From Aequorivita capsosiphonis DSM 23843 (GTDB lineage: Bacteria > Bacteroidota > Bacteroidia > Flavobacteriales > Flavobacteriaceae), in assembly GCF_000429125.1 (NCBI RefSeq), contig NZ_AUBG01000011.1, forward strand, positions 186,001-250,000: a stretch of DNA of 64,000 bases, read 5' to 3'. Below are positions 37,071 through 46,293 of the stretch, piece by piece. The first letter of the stretch is position 1. Each line of letters begins with the position of its first letter. The notes under the pieces are model-generated. The model was not told the origin of the DNA, made no database searches, and was given only the letters and a program-made list of their open reading frames with translations. The translations under genes and the position numbers were made by a program.

Positions 37071-37814
37071 TTGTCTCTGCACACTAAAAAAAATCTCAAA
37101 ATTAAAAAAATACTGCTTTTTATATCGCTTTTTCTCACTATGCAAGTATTGGTGGCGCAACCTCCGGAATATATTGTTGACCATTGGTATTTGCACAGTT
37201 TTACATATATCGACGAAGTGGTGTCTATCAGCGATTTACCAATAAGCGAGGGGCCAACCCTAGTTATTGATGCCGATTACACGCTCCACGGTGTCGGTTT
37301 CTGCAATGATTATACTGGCGAATACGAATATATAAGCAACGAACCCTTTGGAGTTGACGATAATTTTATACCGAGAAATGTTGTTATTGAAACCGAAAAT
37401 TGTAGCGATTATGAAGCCATGGAAAACTATTTTTTTATTCCCTTTGTTGAAGAAAAAACGGCCGATATCTTTGAAGTTAATCTCCCGGGAGATGACAAGC
37501 AGATAGTACTTCAATATGATTTTAGTTATGGCTATCAGGTTTACAAAAATTTTCCCGCTCTAGACATAGAAGATATTTCAATTAACGATTTAGTTATTTT
37601 CCCAAATCCTACGCAGAACAAATTGATTCTTCAATCTGCAACCAACAACTTCGATTCTGTTATCATCACAGACATTCATGGTAGAATTATGATTTCTATA
37701 AAAGATATGGTTTCAAATGAAATAGACGTTTCAGCCTTAAACTCTGGAATGTATTTTATAAGTATTCAATTTTCCACAGGAAATAGTACGAAGAAGAAAT
37801 TTATTAAACATTGA
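37071..37814 (+). CDS. Secreted protein with T9SS type A sorting domain (copy 2)
   Basis: The 247-residue protein is secreted (signal KIKKILLFISLFLTMQVLVAQ) and ends in a sorting domain nearly the same as in the preceding gene. The middle is shorter and acidic. The preceding gene ends 15 bp upstream. The start is TTG 37071, because no ATG precedes the signal peptide. The function is unknown. Confidence 0.78.
   Translation: MSLHTKKNLKIKKILLFISLFLTMQVLVAQPPEYIVDHWYLHSFTYIDEVVSISDLPISEGPTLVIDADYTLHGVGFCNDYTGEYEYISNEPFGVDDNFIPRNVVIETENCSDYEAMENYFFIPFVEEKTADIFEVNLPGDDKQIVLQYDFSYGYQVYKNFPALDIEDISINDLVIFPNPTQNKLILQSATNNFDSVIITDIHGRIMISIKDMVSNEIDVSALNSGMYFISIQFSTGNSTKKKFIKH
37587..37811 (+). repeat. 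Duplicated sorting-domain segment, copy 2
   Basis: This is the partner of 36831-37052. The two share long identical runs while the upstream parts of the genes differ, which suggests duplication of the module or gene conversion. Confidence 0.75.
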
Positions 37815-37858
37815 TTTTATCCGTTTAGCAGACACCAATACTTATTTTATTAATTCGG

Positions 37859-37866
37859 TATCTTTG
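37859..37866 (+). promoter_or_regulatory. Candidate hemJ -7 box
   Basis: TATCTTTG is an exact TAnnTTTG match 30 bp before the ATG at 37897. No clear -33 TTG is present. Confidence 0.5.
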
Positions 37867-37896
37867 CAGACTAGTTTTTAGAAAACCTAGTTTTTA

Positions 37897-38442
37897 ATGG
37901 AACAATATTACCCCTATATAAAATCCCTTCATCTAATATTTATTATCACTTGGTTCGCGGGGCTTTTTTATATTGTCCGTTTGTTTGTGTATCAAATTGA
38001 AGCTTCACAAAAACCTTCGCCAGAAAAAGAAATCTTGGGAAAACAGCTCAAAATAATGGCCTTCCGCTTGTGGAATATTATCACTTGGCCATCTATGATT
38101 CTGGCACTGTTCTTCGGAATTTGGCTTATTTATATGCGCATGTTTTTTTTGAGCGATGCTTGGATGCAAGTAAAATTAGCCTTCGTGGTGATTTTGGTAA
38201 TCTATCAATTTAAATGTCATCAAATTTTTAAACAACTGCAAAATGACGTGGTAAAACATTCCTCAAACTATATGCGTCTTTTTAATGAAGTACCCACAAT
38301 CATTCTATTTGCAGTAGTTTTTCTGGTTATTCTGAAAAGCGCCGTCAACTGGATATATGGAACCGCAGGAATTATAATTTTTGCTATTTTATTGATGATG
38401 GGCTATAAAATCTATAAACGAATCAGAGAAAGCAAAAATTGA
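37897..38442 (+). CDS. hemJ: Protoporphyrinogen IX oxidase HemJ (CopD/UPF0093 family)
   Basis: The 181-residue membrane protein has four or five hydrophobic helices. It carries the HemJ N-terminal pattern SLHLIFIITWFAGLFYIVRL (His12 is the expected heme ligand), a Lys in MQVKLAFVV (Lys93) and RLFNEVPTI near 127. HemJ oxidises protoporphyrinogen IX to protoporphyrin IX, the step between HemF and HemH. Gln replaces the usual His in VYQIEA. With the other genes of this region, this leaves only hemL missing. Confidence 0.88.
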   Translation: MEQYYPYIKSLHLIFIITWFAGLFYIVRLFVYQIEASQKPSPEKEILGKQLKIMAFRLWNIITWPSMILALFFGIWLIYMRMFFLSDAWMQVKLAFVVILVIYQFKCHQIFKQLQNDVVKHSSNYMRLFNEVPTIILFAVVFLVILKSAVNWIYGTAGIIIFAILLMMGYKIYKRIRESKN

Positions 38443-38537
38443 TTTTAGAATTTATCTTGAAGTTGAAATTGAGAATTTTAAAGTTTTGGTGCTTTCCAGT
38501 ATGGTTTTTGCTATCTTTCTTTCCCAAAAAAATGTAA

Positions 38538-39995
38538 GTGTACTTTTACAAAAAATCCCTCCGTACTCGCATCTTCCTATCCATGATTCTTTTGGTTATT
38601 GGGGCTTCTATACTTATTGCCATCGTTACCGTATATCAATATAAAGAAGAAGCACAGGATTATCACCGTGATCGCTTATTACGTAAAGAAGCAGCCATCC
38701 GCGAGAACATAAACTATATTCTAAAAACCACCACGTATCCTGTAGAAACTGCTCAGATTCCGCTCATTTTTAAAGATAAAATCTACGAAATAAAGGACAT
38801 TCACAGTCTTGAGATTTTTCTTTACGATCTACACGGAAATCTTTTAAAATCATCAAAGCCTTCTTTTTTTAAAGATACCGTTTCCCCAAAAATGCCGGAA
38901 TATGCGCTTGAAAAGCTTCAGAACTCACCCACAAAAAGTTATATAAAAGAATTTGAGGAAGGTGGCCAAAAGTATCAGTCTTCTTATACTTATATCACAG
39001 ATAGTTATTTTAAACCACTGGCAATTTTAAACTTGCCTTATATAGAAGATGACGGTTTTATTACCAAAGAACTAACAGAATATCTTTATAGGTTGGGTGT
39101 GGCCTACTTTATTATGCTTTTGGTGGCAATTGCCCTAGCGTATTTCCTTTCAAAATATATTACTCGTTCCCTAAAAGAAATTAGTGAAAAACTTACTGCA
39201 ACTCGTTTTGATAAACGCAATAAAAAAATTCATTTAAGTGATACGCCTTCTGAAATTTCCACAATAGTAAACGCATATAACGGGATGATTGACGAATTGG
39301 AAAACAGCGCCGCTCAACTCGCCGCCAGTGAACGCGAAACCGCTTGGCGCGAAATGGCAAAACAGGTGGCACACGAAATTAAAAATCCGTTAACGCCTAT
39401 GCGACTTACGGTTCAAAGTTTTCAACGTAGATTTGATTGTAATGATGCTGATATTGACAATAAAATGACGGAATATACCGATACATTATTACAGCAAATT
39501 GACACATTAAGTTCCATCTCATCAGCATTTTCTACGTATGCAAAAATGCCCGCGCAACAAGATGAAACCTTGGATGTAGTAAAAATCACAAAATTGGCGC
39601 TGGATATTTTTAATGAAGATTATATCTTCCTGTTTTCCGAAGAAGAAGATGTCCGCGCACGTTTTGACCGAACCCAACTCATTCGTGTAATCACAAACTT
39701 GGTTAAAAATAGTATTCAATCTATAGAGCAGAAGAACCCTGAAGAACCTAGAATTGATGTTTTAATTGAAACCGAAGGCACATTTGTAAACATATCGGTT
39801 ACTGATAATGGAATTGGTGTTTCCGAAGAAAACCGAACCTTTATTTTTGAACCACAGTTTACAACCAAAACTAGCGGAATGGGCTTAGGTTTGGGAATGG
39901 TAAAGAATATTGTTGAGACTTATGGCGGTACCATAACACTGGATTCTTCCGAAGAAAAAACCACTTTTAAAGTATCGTTTCTGGCAATACTATAG
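38538..39995 (+). CDS. Sensor histidine kinase with HAMP domain, orphan
   Basis: The 485-residue kinase has a first membrane helix (about 10-32), a periplasmic sensor of about 155 residues, a second helix (about 190-210), a HAMP domain, and a HisKA/HATPase core. The phosphorylated His is His279 in AHEIKNPLTP; the N box is TNLVKNSIQS, the G1 box VTDNGIGV and the last box GMGLGLGMVK. The NtrY/NtrB-like H box suggests a nitrogen- or envelope-type sensor, but no response regulator lies nearby. The start is GTG 38538; the only nearby ATG runs into TAA. Confidence 0.9.
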   Translation: MYFYKKSLRTRIFLSMILLVIGASILIAIVTVYQYKEEAQDYHRDRLLRKEAAIRENINYILKTTTYPVETAQIPLIFKDKIYEIKDIHSLEIFLYDLHGNLLKSSKPSFFKDTVSPKMPEYALEKLQNSPTKSYIKEFEEGGQKYQSSYTYITDSYFKPLAILNLPYIEDDGFITKELTEYLYRLGVAYFIMLLVAIALAYFLSKYITRSLKEISEKLTATRFDKRNKKIHLSDTPSEISTIVNAYNGMIDELENSAAQLAASERETAWREMAKQVAHEIKNPLTPMRLTVQSFQRRFDCNDADIDNKMTEYTDTLLQQIDTLSSISSAFSTYAKMPAQQDETLDVVKITKLALDIFNEDYIFLFSEEEDVRARFDRTQLIRVITNLVKNSIQSIEQKNPEEPRIDVLIETEGTFVNISVTDNGIGVSEENRTFIFEPQFTTKTSGMGLGLGMVKNIVETYGGTITLDSSEEKTTFKVSFLAIL

Positions 39996-40020
39996 GCTTT
40001 TTAGTAGCTTTGTGAAAGAG

Positions 40021-40066
40021 CCACGAATGCACGAATATTATTAAAATCACCTTAGTGTATTCGTGG
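40021..40066. repeat. CCACGAATGCAC inverted repeat
   Basis: CCACGAATGCAC (40021-40032) pairs with GTGTATTCGTGG (40055-40066) with one G-T pair. It follows the kinase gene and may act as a terminator. Confidence 0.5.
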
Positions 40067-40104
40067 TAAAAAACTTATTTATCTCAAAATAAAATACACT
40101 ATAA

Positions 40105-40887
40105 ATGAAATATCAAAATATTCTTTCCGCAACTGATAACAGCATCACAACCATAACTATCAACCGTCCTTCAAAATTAAACGCGCTGAACCGTGAAACT
40201 ATTCAGGAATTACGCGATGCTTTCGAAGTAGCTGATAATTCAGTTAAAACGAAAGTAATAATCATTACCGGAAGCGGTGAAAAAGCTTTTGTTGCTGGCG
40301 CAGATATTAGCGAATTTGCCGATTTTTCAGAAGAAGAAGGTGCAAAACTAGCAGCTAAAGGACAAGAGGTGTTGTTCGATTTTGTTGCAAACCTTTCTAC
40401 GCCTGTAATTGCAGCGGTAAATGGTTTTGCACTTGGTGGCGGACTGGAATTGGCTATGGCGGCACATTTCCGTATAGCTTCCGATAACGCAAAAATGGGA
40501 CTGCCAGAAGTTTCGCTTGGTGTGATTCCTGGCTATGGCGGCACGCAGCGTTTACCTCAATTAGTGGGAAAAGGCCGTGCTATGGAAATGATTATGACTG
40601 CTGGAATGATCGATGCCAATCAAGCCCTGCAATACGGTTTGGTAAACCACGTAACCACTTCGGAAGAATTATTGGAGTTTACTGAAAAGATCGCCTCAAA
40701 AATCATGAAAAACTCTTCGGTTGCAATTGCTTCGGCTATAAATGCCATTAATGCAAACTTCGAAGATGGCCAAAATGGTTTTGAAGTGGAAATTGAAGAA
40801 TTCGGCAATTGTTTCGGCACGGAAGATTTTAAAGAAGGTACGCAAGCATTTCTTCAAAAGAGAAAGGCAAATTTTCCCGGGAAATAG
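40105..40887 (+). CDS. Enoyl-CoA hydratase/isomerase family protein (crotonase)
   Basis: The 260-residue protein has the oxyanion-hole segments AFVAGADISEFA (about 65-76) and NGFALGGGLELAMA, and a catalytic Glu in GLPEVSLGVIPGYGGTQRL. It should hydrate 2-enoyl-CoA esters in fatty-acid oxidation or a related pathway. The exact substrate is not fixed by sequence. Confidence 0.93.
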   Translation: MKYQNILSATDNSITTITINRPSKLNALNRETIQELRDAFEVADNSVKTKVIIITGSGEKAFVAGADISEFADFSEEEGAKLAAKGQEVLFDFVANLSTPVIAAVNGFALGGGLELAMAAHFRIASDNAKMGLPEVSLGVIPGYGGTQRLPQLVGKGRAMEMIMTAGMIDANQALQYGLVNHVTTSEELLEFTEKIASKIMKNSSVAIASAINAINANFEDGQNGFEVEIEEFGNCFGTEDFKEGTQAFLQKRKANFPGK

Positions 40888-40931
40888 AACTTTTATTTTT
40901 TCTTTGTACAACTTCGTGCTTCTCTGTGATA

Positions 40932-40945
40932 CCGATAACTATCGG
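40932..40945. repeat. CCGATA-AC-TATCGG hairpin
   Basis: A perfect 6-2-6 palindrome after the crotonase gene, related to the TCCCGA hairpins elsewhere in the window. Confidence 0.4.
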
Positions 40946-41054
40946 GATTGTGGTATAGTGCAATACTAAAGCTTAAAAACATAGATTTTCACCTAGAACC
41001 TATCATAAATATCGCGAGCGAATACAACAAAATAGTGCCTAAAATTTATTACTT

Positions 41055-42896
41055 ATGAAAAGATACCTTCTAATAATTTTCGTTTTGGCTTTTACATTTT
41101 CAGTAACAGCCCAAGAAAAAGCCGAACCTTGGTTTAAAGACGGCGAGGCACAAATTGTCCCCGCGTTCGAAAACCCCAGCGACTGGATTCGCACCGATTT
41201 ATGGGTAGAAACAACTTTTGACACCGATGGCGACGGAAAACCAGACCGTATGCACGTGGATGTAACCAGGCCCAAACAAACAGAAATAAATGGCTTAAAA
41301 CTTCCTGTGGTATATGAATCAAGTCCTTATTTTGCCGGTGTCGCTCCAGAAACTGAAGGTGCTTTTCACGATGTTTATCACGAATTGGGCGCTCCAGGAA
41401 AAGGAATAGTGCATCCTTCAGTAACAAGACGTGGCGAGCGGCCTATCATTTCCAACACCCAGATACACACATGGGTGCCGCGTGGTTATATTGTTATTCA
41501 TTCGTCATCCCCAGGAACTGGACTTTCACAAGGTTCGCCAACTGTAGGCGGCGACAACGAATCTTTGGCCCCAAAAGCAGTTATTGATTGGCTTAACGGT
41601 CGCGCAAAAGGCTATACAACGCCAGATGGAAACAAAGAAGTAAAAGCATATTGGGCCACGGGAAAAGTTGGAATGACGGGCACATCATATAACGGTACAA
41701 TTCCGTTGGCGGCTGCAACGACTGGTGTGGAAGGACTTGAAGCAATTATTCCCATCGCTCCAAATACATCATATTACAATTATTACAGATCAAACGGACT
41801 GGTTCGCTCCCCAGGAGGATATTTAGGGGAAGATGTCGATGTGCTTTACGATTTTATCCACAGTGGCGCTGAGTCTAAACGTGCCTATGGCGATTCAATT
41901 TATCGCGATGACGAAATAAAAAATGGTATCGATCGCATTACAGGAGACTATAATGATTTTTGGGCGGGTCGTGACTATTTAAACGATATGAAGCCGATGA
42001 AAGCAGCATTGTTTATGTCGCATGGTTTTAATGACTGGAACGTAATGCCAGATCATAGCTATAGAATTTATAAAAAAGCTGCAGAAATGGGACTTCCGGT
42101 AAAAATCTATTACCATCAAAAGGGACACGGCGGACCACCACCACTATCCATGATGAACAAATGGTTTACGAAATATCTCTTCGGAATTGATAATGATATT
42201 GAGAAAGGACCAAAAGCGTGGATTGTTCGAGAAAACGACGCGAATAACAATCCAACTCCTTACGCTGATTATCCAAATCCTGATGCTAAAAAAGTTGAAC
42301 TTCACTTGAAATCAACATCAAAAAACGAAGGTGTTTTAACGCTGGAAAAGAATAAAAAACAAGGAAAGCAAACCTTGGTTGACGACTATCATTTTTCGGG
42401 AGATTCTTTAGCGCAGCTCGCAACATCAAAGCACAGATTATTGTTTGTAACTCCAGTTTTAAAAGAAGACCTTCATCTATCAGGACTTTCCACATTAAAA
42501 ATAAAATTGGATAGTAGCAAACCTGCCGCGAACCTTTCGGTATGGATGGTTTCCTTACCGTGGAACAAGCATCCTGACGCGAAAATAACCGACAATATTA
42601 TCACTAGAGGTTGGGCCGATCCACAGAATTACAAATCTATTACCGAGAGCGAACCTTTAAAGCCAGGCAAGTTTTATGAAATGTCGTTTGACTTAATCCC
42701 AGATGATCAGGTAATTCCAGCAGGACAGCAAATTGGTTTAATGATTTTTTCGAGCGATAGCAAATTCACTCTTTTGCCAAAACCGGGAACTGAATTAACA
42801 GTTGATCTTGATGGAACTAGTATCGAAATTCCAGTAGTTGGAGGGAAGAAAGCTTTTGAAAAATCAATAAAAAAAATAGGAATATTTCCATATTAA
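41055..42896 (+). CDS. Secreted Xaa-Pro dipeptidyl-peptidase-like hydrolase (CocE/NonD, PepX family)
   Basis: The 613-residue protein begins with a signal peptide (MKRYLLIIFVLAFTFSVTAQ). The alpha/beta-hydrolase core has the nucleophile Ser211 in GMTGTSYNG and a late His in YHQKGHGGPP. A C-terminal jelly-roll domain (about 410-600) is typical of PepX/CocE proteins. It likely cleaves X-Pro dipeptides or esters in the periplasm. An 11-bp stem with a T-run terminates the gene. Confidence 0.88.
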   Translation: MKRYLLIIFVLAFTFSVTAQEKAEPWFKDGEAQIVPAFENPSDWIRTDLWVETTFDTDGDGKPDRMHVDVTRPKQTEINGLKLPVVYESSPYFAGVAPETEGAFHDVYHELGAPGKGIVHPSVTRRGERPIISNTQIHTWVPRGYIVIHSSSPGTGLSQGSPTVGGDNESLAPKAVIDWLNGRAKGYTTPDGNKEVKAYWATGKVGMTGTSYNGTIPLAAATTGVEGLEAIIPIAPNTSYYNYYRSNGLVRSPGGYLGEDVDVLYDFIHSGAESKRAYGDSIYRDDEIKNGIDRITGDYNDFWAGRDYLNDMKPMKAALFMSHGFNDWNVMPDHSYRIYKKAAEMGLPVKIYYHQKGHGGPPPLSMMNKWFTKYLFGIDNDIEKGPKAWIVRENDANNNPTPYADYPNPDAKKVELHLKSTSKNEGVLTLEKNKKQGKQTLVDDYHFSGDSLAQLATSKHRLLFVTPVLKEDLHLSGLSTLKIKLDSSKPAANLSVWMVSLPWNKHPDAKITDNIITRGWADPQNYKSITESEPLKPGKFYEMSFDLIPDDQVIPAGQQIGLMIFSSDSKFTLLPKPGTELTVDLDGTSIEIPVVGGKKAFEKSIKKIGIFPY

Positions 42897-42921
42897 AAAG
42901 GATTTCTTCCAAATAATAATT

Positions 42922-42955
42922 AACTTTGAAGATACCCATTCTTCAAAGTTTTTTT
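42922..42955 (+). terminator. Terminator directly upstream of the radical SAM gene
   Basis: AACTTTGAAGA (42922-42932) and TCTTCAAAGTT (42940-42950) form a perfect 11-bp stem followed by seven T residues, and the next ATG follows immediately at 42956. Confidence 0.8.
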
Positions 42956-44026
42956 ATGTCTGATAATGTTCTAAAAGGTCGTGGCGCCCAGAAAAATGTA
43001 CACAATCGTTTCTTCGAAAATAGTCACGAAGTCTTGGATGAGTATTTAAATTTCTGTGAAGCCGAAGGCGAAGAAGCTGATAGAAATAAAACAACCTACA
43101 TTGAAGTTTTTCCGAAGACATTTGTAAATAAGGTTAAAAGTCCTGATGTTGGAATGAGTTATTCCGCAAATCCGTATCAAGGTTGCGAACACGGTTGTGT
43201 GTATTGCTATGCCAGAAATACCCACGAATATTGGGGTTATGGAGCCGGCTTGGATTTTGAACGAAAAATTCTCTTTAAAAGAAATGCACCTCAGCTTTTG
43301 GAAGAAAAGATAACTTCAAAGAATTGGCAGGGCGAAACCATTATATTTTCAGGAAATACAGATTGCTATCAACCATTGGAACGCAAAATGGAAATCACCC
43401 GAAAATGTTTGGAGGTGATGCTAAAATGGAAACATCCCACGGGAATCATCACAAAAAACTCATTGATTCTTCGCGATCTAGATATTTTAAAGGAAATGGC
43501 CAAACTGAATATTATTTCAGTAAATGTTTCCATCACTTCCCTTTCCGAAGATACCCGCAGATTATTAGAGCCGCGAACGGCAAGTATTAAACAACGGCTT
43601 AAAGTTGTTGAAATACTTTCAGCAAACGGAATTCCTGTTCGCGTAATGATGGCGCCGATTATTCCTTCCTTAAACAGCCACGAAATCCTTCCTCTGGTAA
43701 AAAAAGTAGCAGAACTTGGCGCAAAAGATGTTGGCTACACCATTGTTCGTTTAAACGGCCAGATTGCTGAAATATTTAAGGATTGGGCCTATAAAACCAT
43801 TCCGGATAAAGCGGAACGCATTTTAAACCAAATTGCAGAGTGTCACGGCGGCAACCTCAACGACAGCAATTACGGAAGAAGAATGCGAGGCGAAGGCACT
43901 ATTAGCGAACATGTAAAAAGTACTATGGCAATCGCCAAGAAAAGATATTTAAAGGATCGCAAAACTGAAACCTTGGATACCTCGCATTTTCTTCAATTAA
44001 AAAATCCGCAGCTAAATCTATTCTAA
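42956..44026 (+). CDS. PA0069-family radical SAM protein (SplB-like)
   Basis: From ATG 42956 the protein has 356 residues. The Fe-S motif CEHGCVYC (a CxxxCxxC motif) lies near residues 79-86 and is preceded by NPYQG. Related proteins are annotated as SplB-like repair enzymes, but the PA0069 group has no proven substrate. A longer frame to TTG 42926 would lie inside the terminator stem and is rejected. The rest of the protein fits a TIM-barrel. Confidence 0.9.
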   Translation: MSDNVLKGRGAQKNVHNRFFENSHEVLDEYLNFCEAEGEEADRNKTTYIEVFPKTFVNKVKSPDVGMSYSANPYQGCEHGCVYCYARNTHEYWGYGAGLDFERKILFKRNAPQLLEEKITSKNWQGETIIFSGNTDCYQPLERKMEITRKCLEVMLKWKHPTGIITKNSLILRDLDILKEMAKLNIISVNVSITSLSEDTRRLLEPRTASIKQRLKVVEILSANGIPVRVMMAPIIPSLNSHEILPLVKKVAELGAKDVGYTIVRLNGQIAEIFKDWAYKTIPDKAERILNQIAECHGGNLNDSNYGRRMRGEGTISEHVKSTMAIAKKRYLKDRKTETLDTSHFLQLKNPQLNLF

Positions 44027-44038
44027 ATTTCTCTGTAT

Positions 44039-44046
44039 TATCTTTG
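44039..44046 (+). promoter_or_regulatory. Candidate -7 box (TATCTTTG) for the ClC gene
   Basis: TATCTTTG matches TAnnTTTG. The ClC start is 207 bp downstream, which implies a long leader; no small ORF is supported in between. Confidence 0.35.
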
Positions 44047-44252
44047 CAGTGCTCTGGGGAAAATTTAGTCTTCCGATGAATTGCTAGTTTTTTAAACAAA
44101 ACCCTAATTTCACTATAAATTTAAGAAAAGACCGATGTTTTTATTAAAGCCTATATTTAATCAAGAATCGATAGCTTTAAAACGAAAGTAACAGGGCATT
44201 TACTATAAATTGCATAATTAACTTTAAAAGTCAAAACAGAATATGACGTCCA

Positions 44253-46100
44253 ATGGTTTATAAAATAAAAAAAATGATAGTCGGCTTTTTAAAGTTCAAA
44301 AGAGCCTTCGTAAACTATCCATTTAGGAAGTTCAATGTTGTAGAAATACTTCTATTTTATATTAGGGAACGGGTTACGCGTATTCAATTTCTAATTCTCT
44401 CGGGTATCCTGGTTGGTTTGAGCGCCGGTTTGGCCGGAGTTCTTCTTAAGGTCTTGGTCCACCATATACAACTTTTCGTCAATAATGATGTACCGCTCAC
44501 GGAGCGGCTATTTGTATTTGCTATATTTCCGATGCTGGGAATTGTGTTGACCTCCTTAATCGTGAAATACCTTTTTAAAGGAGATGAAGACAAGGAGCTT
44601 TCATTTATATTAAAAGATATTTCACAAAATGGCAGCAAGGTGAAATCCAGCAAAATGTACTCCCAAATTATCCAAAGTGCGGTAACTGTTGGGTTTGGAG
44701 GTTCGGTTGGTTTGGAAACCCCAATTGCAGTTACGGGATCAGCTTTTGGTTCTAATTATGCACAACGTTATAGTTTAGGTTTTAAAGAACGTACTCTTTT
44801 ACTCGCATCTGGTGCAGCTGCAGGTATAGCCGCCGCTTTTGATGCTCCCATTGCGGGCGTGATGTTCGCCTTCGAAATTTTACTCACCGGCCTAGTATTT
44901 ACAGATTTTATTCCCTTGGTAATCGCTGCCATTTGCGGTAGTTTGCTATCAACTATTATCTTAAAGGAAGACGTGCTTTTCAATTTACAGTCCCGTGAAG
45001 TTTTTTACTATGGCAACACATTATATTTTCTTGGTTTAGGAGTCTTAACTGGATTGTACGCGCGTTATTTTTTAGTTGTAGGGCAAAGAGTGCATCAATT
45101 TTTTGAACGTTTTAAAAGAAAAATCCTGCTCCGGGCAATAATTGGTGGGTCGCTGCTTTCTTTATTATGTGTTCTCTTTCCTCCTCTTTTTGGTGAAGGC
45201 TATTTAAATATAAAAACCCTACACCGAGGCGATGTGGAACATTTAATACACGAAAGCCTCTTCAGTTATTTTGGAACCTCCCAATTAATCATTATCGCCT
45301 TTCTAGGCTTAACAATTATGATGAAGGCCTTTGCCACCAGTATTACGCTGAGTTCGGGTGGGAATGGAGGAAATTTTGCACCCTCTTTGGTCGCTGGTGG
45401 ACTTTTAGGTTATCTTTTTGGTTTCGTATTGGAAATGATGGGAATGCCAAATGTACCAACTACCAACCTCATGCTAGTGGGAATGGCCGGCGTGATGTCT
45501 GGCGCATTATACGCACCCTTAACTGCAATCTTTCTTATCGCCGAAACCAGTAGTGGCTACGATCTTTTTATCCCGTTGATGATAGTTTCTGTAATGGCTT
45601 ATGCCATTAACCGTTTCTTTTCAACTATAAATCCGGCTTATAAAAAACTCGCGGACGCAGGAGAAATATTTACTACCCGCCAAGACCAAAATATTCTTTC
45701 ACACATCCATCTTCAAGATTGTCTGAATACCGCGTCACTGATAATCAATACAACGGAAAGCATGGAAGAGATTATGGAAAAATTTAGAAATAGCAATCAG
45801 AATACGATGGCCGTAGTAGATGCGGAAAATAAATTCTGGGGGATTCTAAACCGGGAGAGACTTCGACCCTATTTACTTGGAAAGGAATCTACGGAAGATA
45901 TAAACGTAAGCCAATTGGCTTCAAATCCTTCTTTCATAGTTTCTGATAAAGATAGTGTTATGGAGGTAATCAAAATGTTTGACGAAGCAGATGTTTGGCA
46001 GTTGCCAATGCTTGATGAAGACCGAAATTTTCAAGGGTTTATAAGCCGTTCCGCAATTTTAAATAATTATAGATTGTTGTTGCGGGAGTATTCTGAATAA
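44253..46100 (+). CDS. ClC-family chloride channel/transporter with CBS domains
   Basis: The 615-residue protein has ten or more membrane segments with ClC selectivity motifs GGSVGLETP and GGNGGNFAPSL, and two C-terminal CBS domains (about 485-615) for nucleotide control. Both channel and H+/Cl- exchanger types exist, and the transport mode cannot be told here. ATG 44253 and 44274 are both possible starts. Confidence 0.9.
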   Translation: MVYKIKKMIVGFLKFKRAFVNYPFRKFNVVEILLFYIRERVTRIQFLILSGILVGLSAGLAGVLLKVLVHHIQLFVNNDVPLTERLFVFAIFPMLGIVLTSLIVKYLFKGDEDKELSFILKDISQNGSKVKSSKMYSQIIQSAVTVGFGGSVGLETPIAVTGSAFGSNYAQRYSLGFKERTLLLASGAAAGIAAAFDAPIAGVMFAFEILLTGLVFTDFIPLVIAAICGSLLSTIILKEDVLFNLQSREVFYYGNTLYFLGLGVLTGLYARYFLVVGQRVHQFFERFKRKILLRAIIGGSLLSLLCVLFPPLFGEGYLNIKTLHRGDVEHLIHESLFSYFGTSQLIIIAFLGLTIMMKAFATSITLSSGGNGGNFAPSLVAGGLLGYLFGFVLEMMGMPNVPTTNLMLVGMAGVMSGALYAPLTAIFLIAETSSGYDLFIPLMIVSVMAYAINRFFSTINPAYKKLADAGEIFTTRQDQNILSHIHLQDCLNTASLIINTTESMEEIMEKFRNSNQNTMAVVDAENKFWGILNRERLRPYLLGKESTEDINVSQLASNPSFIVSDKDSVMEVIKMFDEADVWQLPMLDEDRNFQGFISRSAILNNYRLLLREYSE

Positions 46101-46110
46101 AGGATTGTTT

Positions 46111-46200
46111 TCTCTGCAAACCTCAGCGTTAGCTCTGCGCCACTCTACGTGAAAGCTATTTCGCAGAGTTACACAAAGGACCACAGAGGTACACAGAGGG
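46111..46200. repeat. Degenerate CTCTGTG-type inverted repeat
   Basis: TCTCTGC.. CTCTGCG on the left and CGCAGAGTTACACAAAGG..ACACAGAGG on the right form an imperfect fold-back between the ClC gene and the TPR regulator gene. Confidence 0.5.
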
Positions 46201-46241
46201 TTTAAAGTCCATAATCCCAAAACTCCAATTATTTTAATTAG

Positions 46242-46249
46242 TAACTTTG
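46242..46249 (+). promoter_or_regulatory. Candidate -7 box for the TPR/AraC regulator
   Basis: TAACTTTG matches TAnnTTTG and lies 44 bp before the ATG at 46294. Confidence 0.45.
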
Positions 46250-46293
46250 ACCGTTTCATCCTTATATTGAAAAAACTTGCTGGCTCAAATTAT

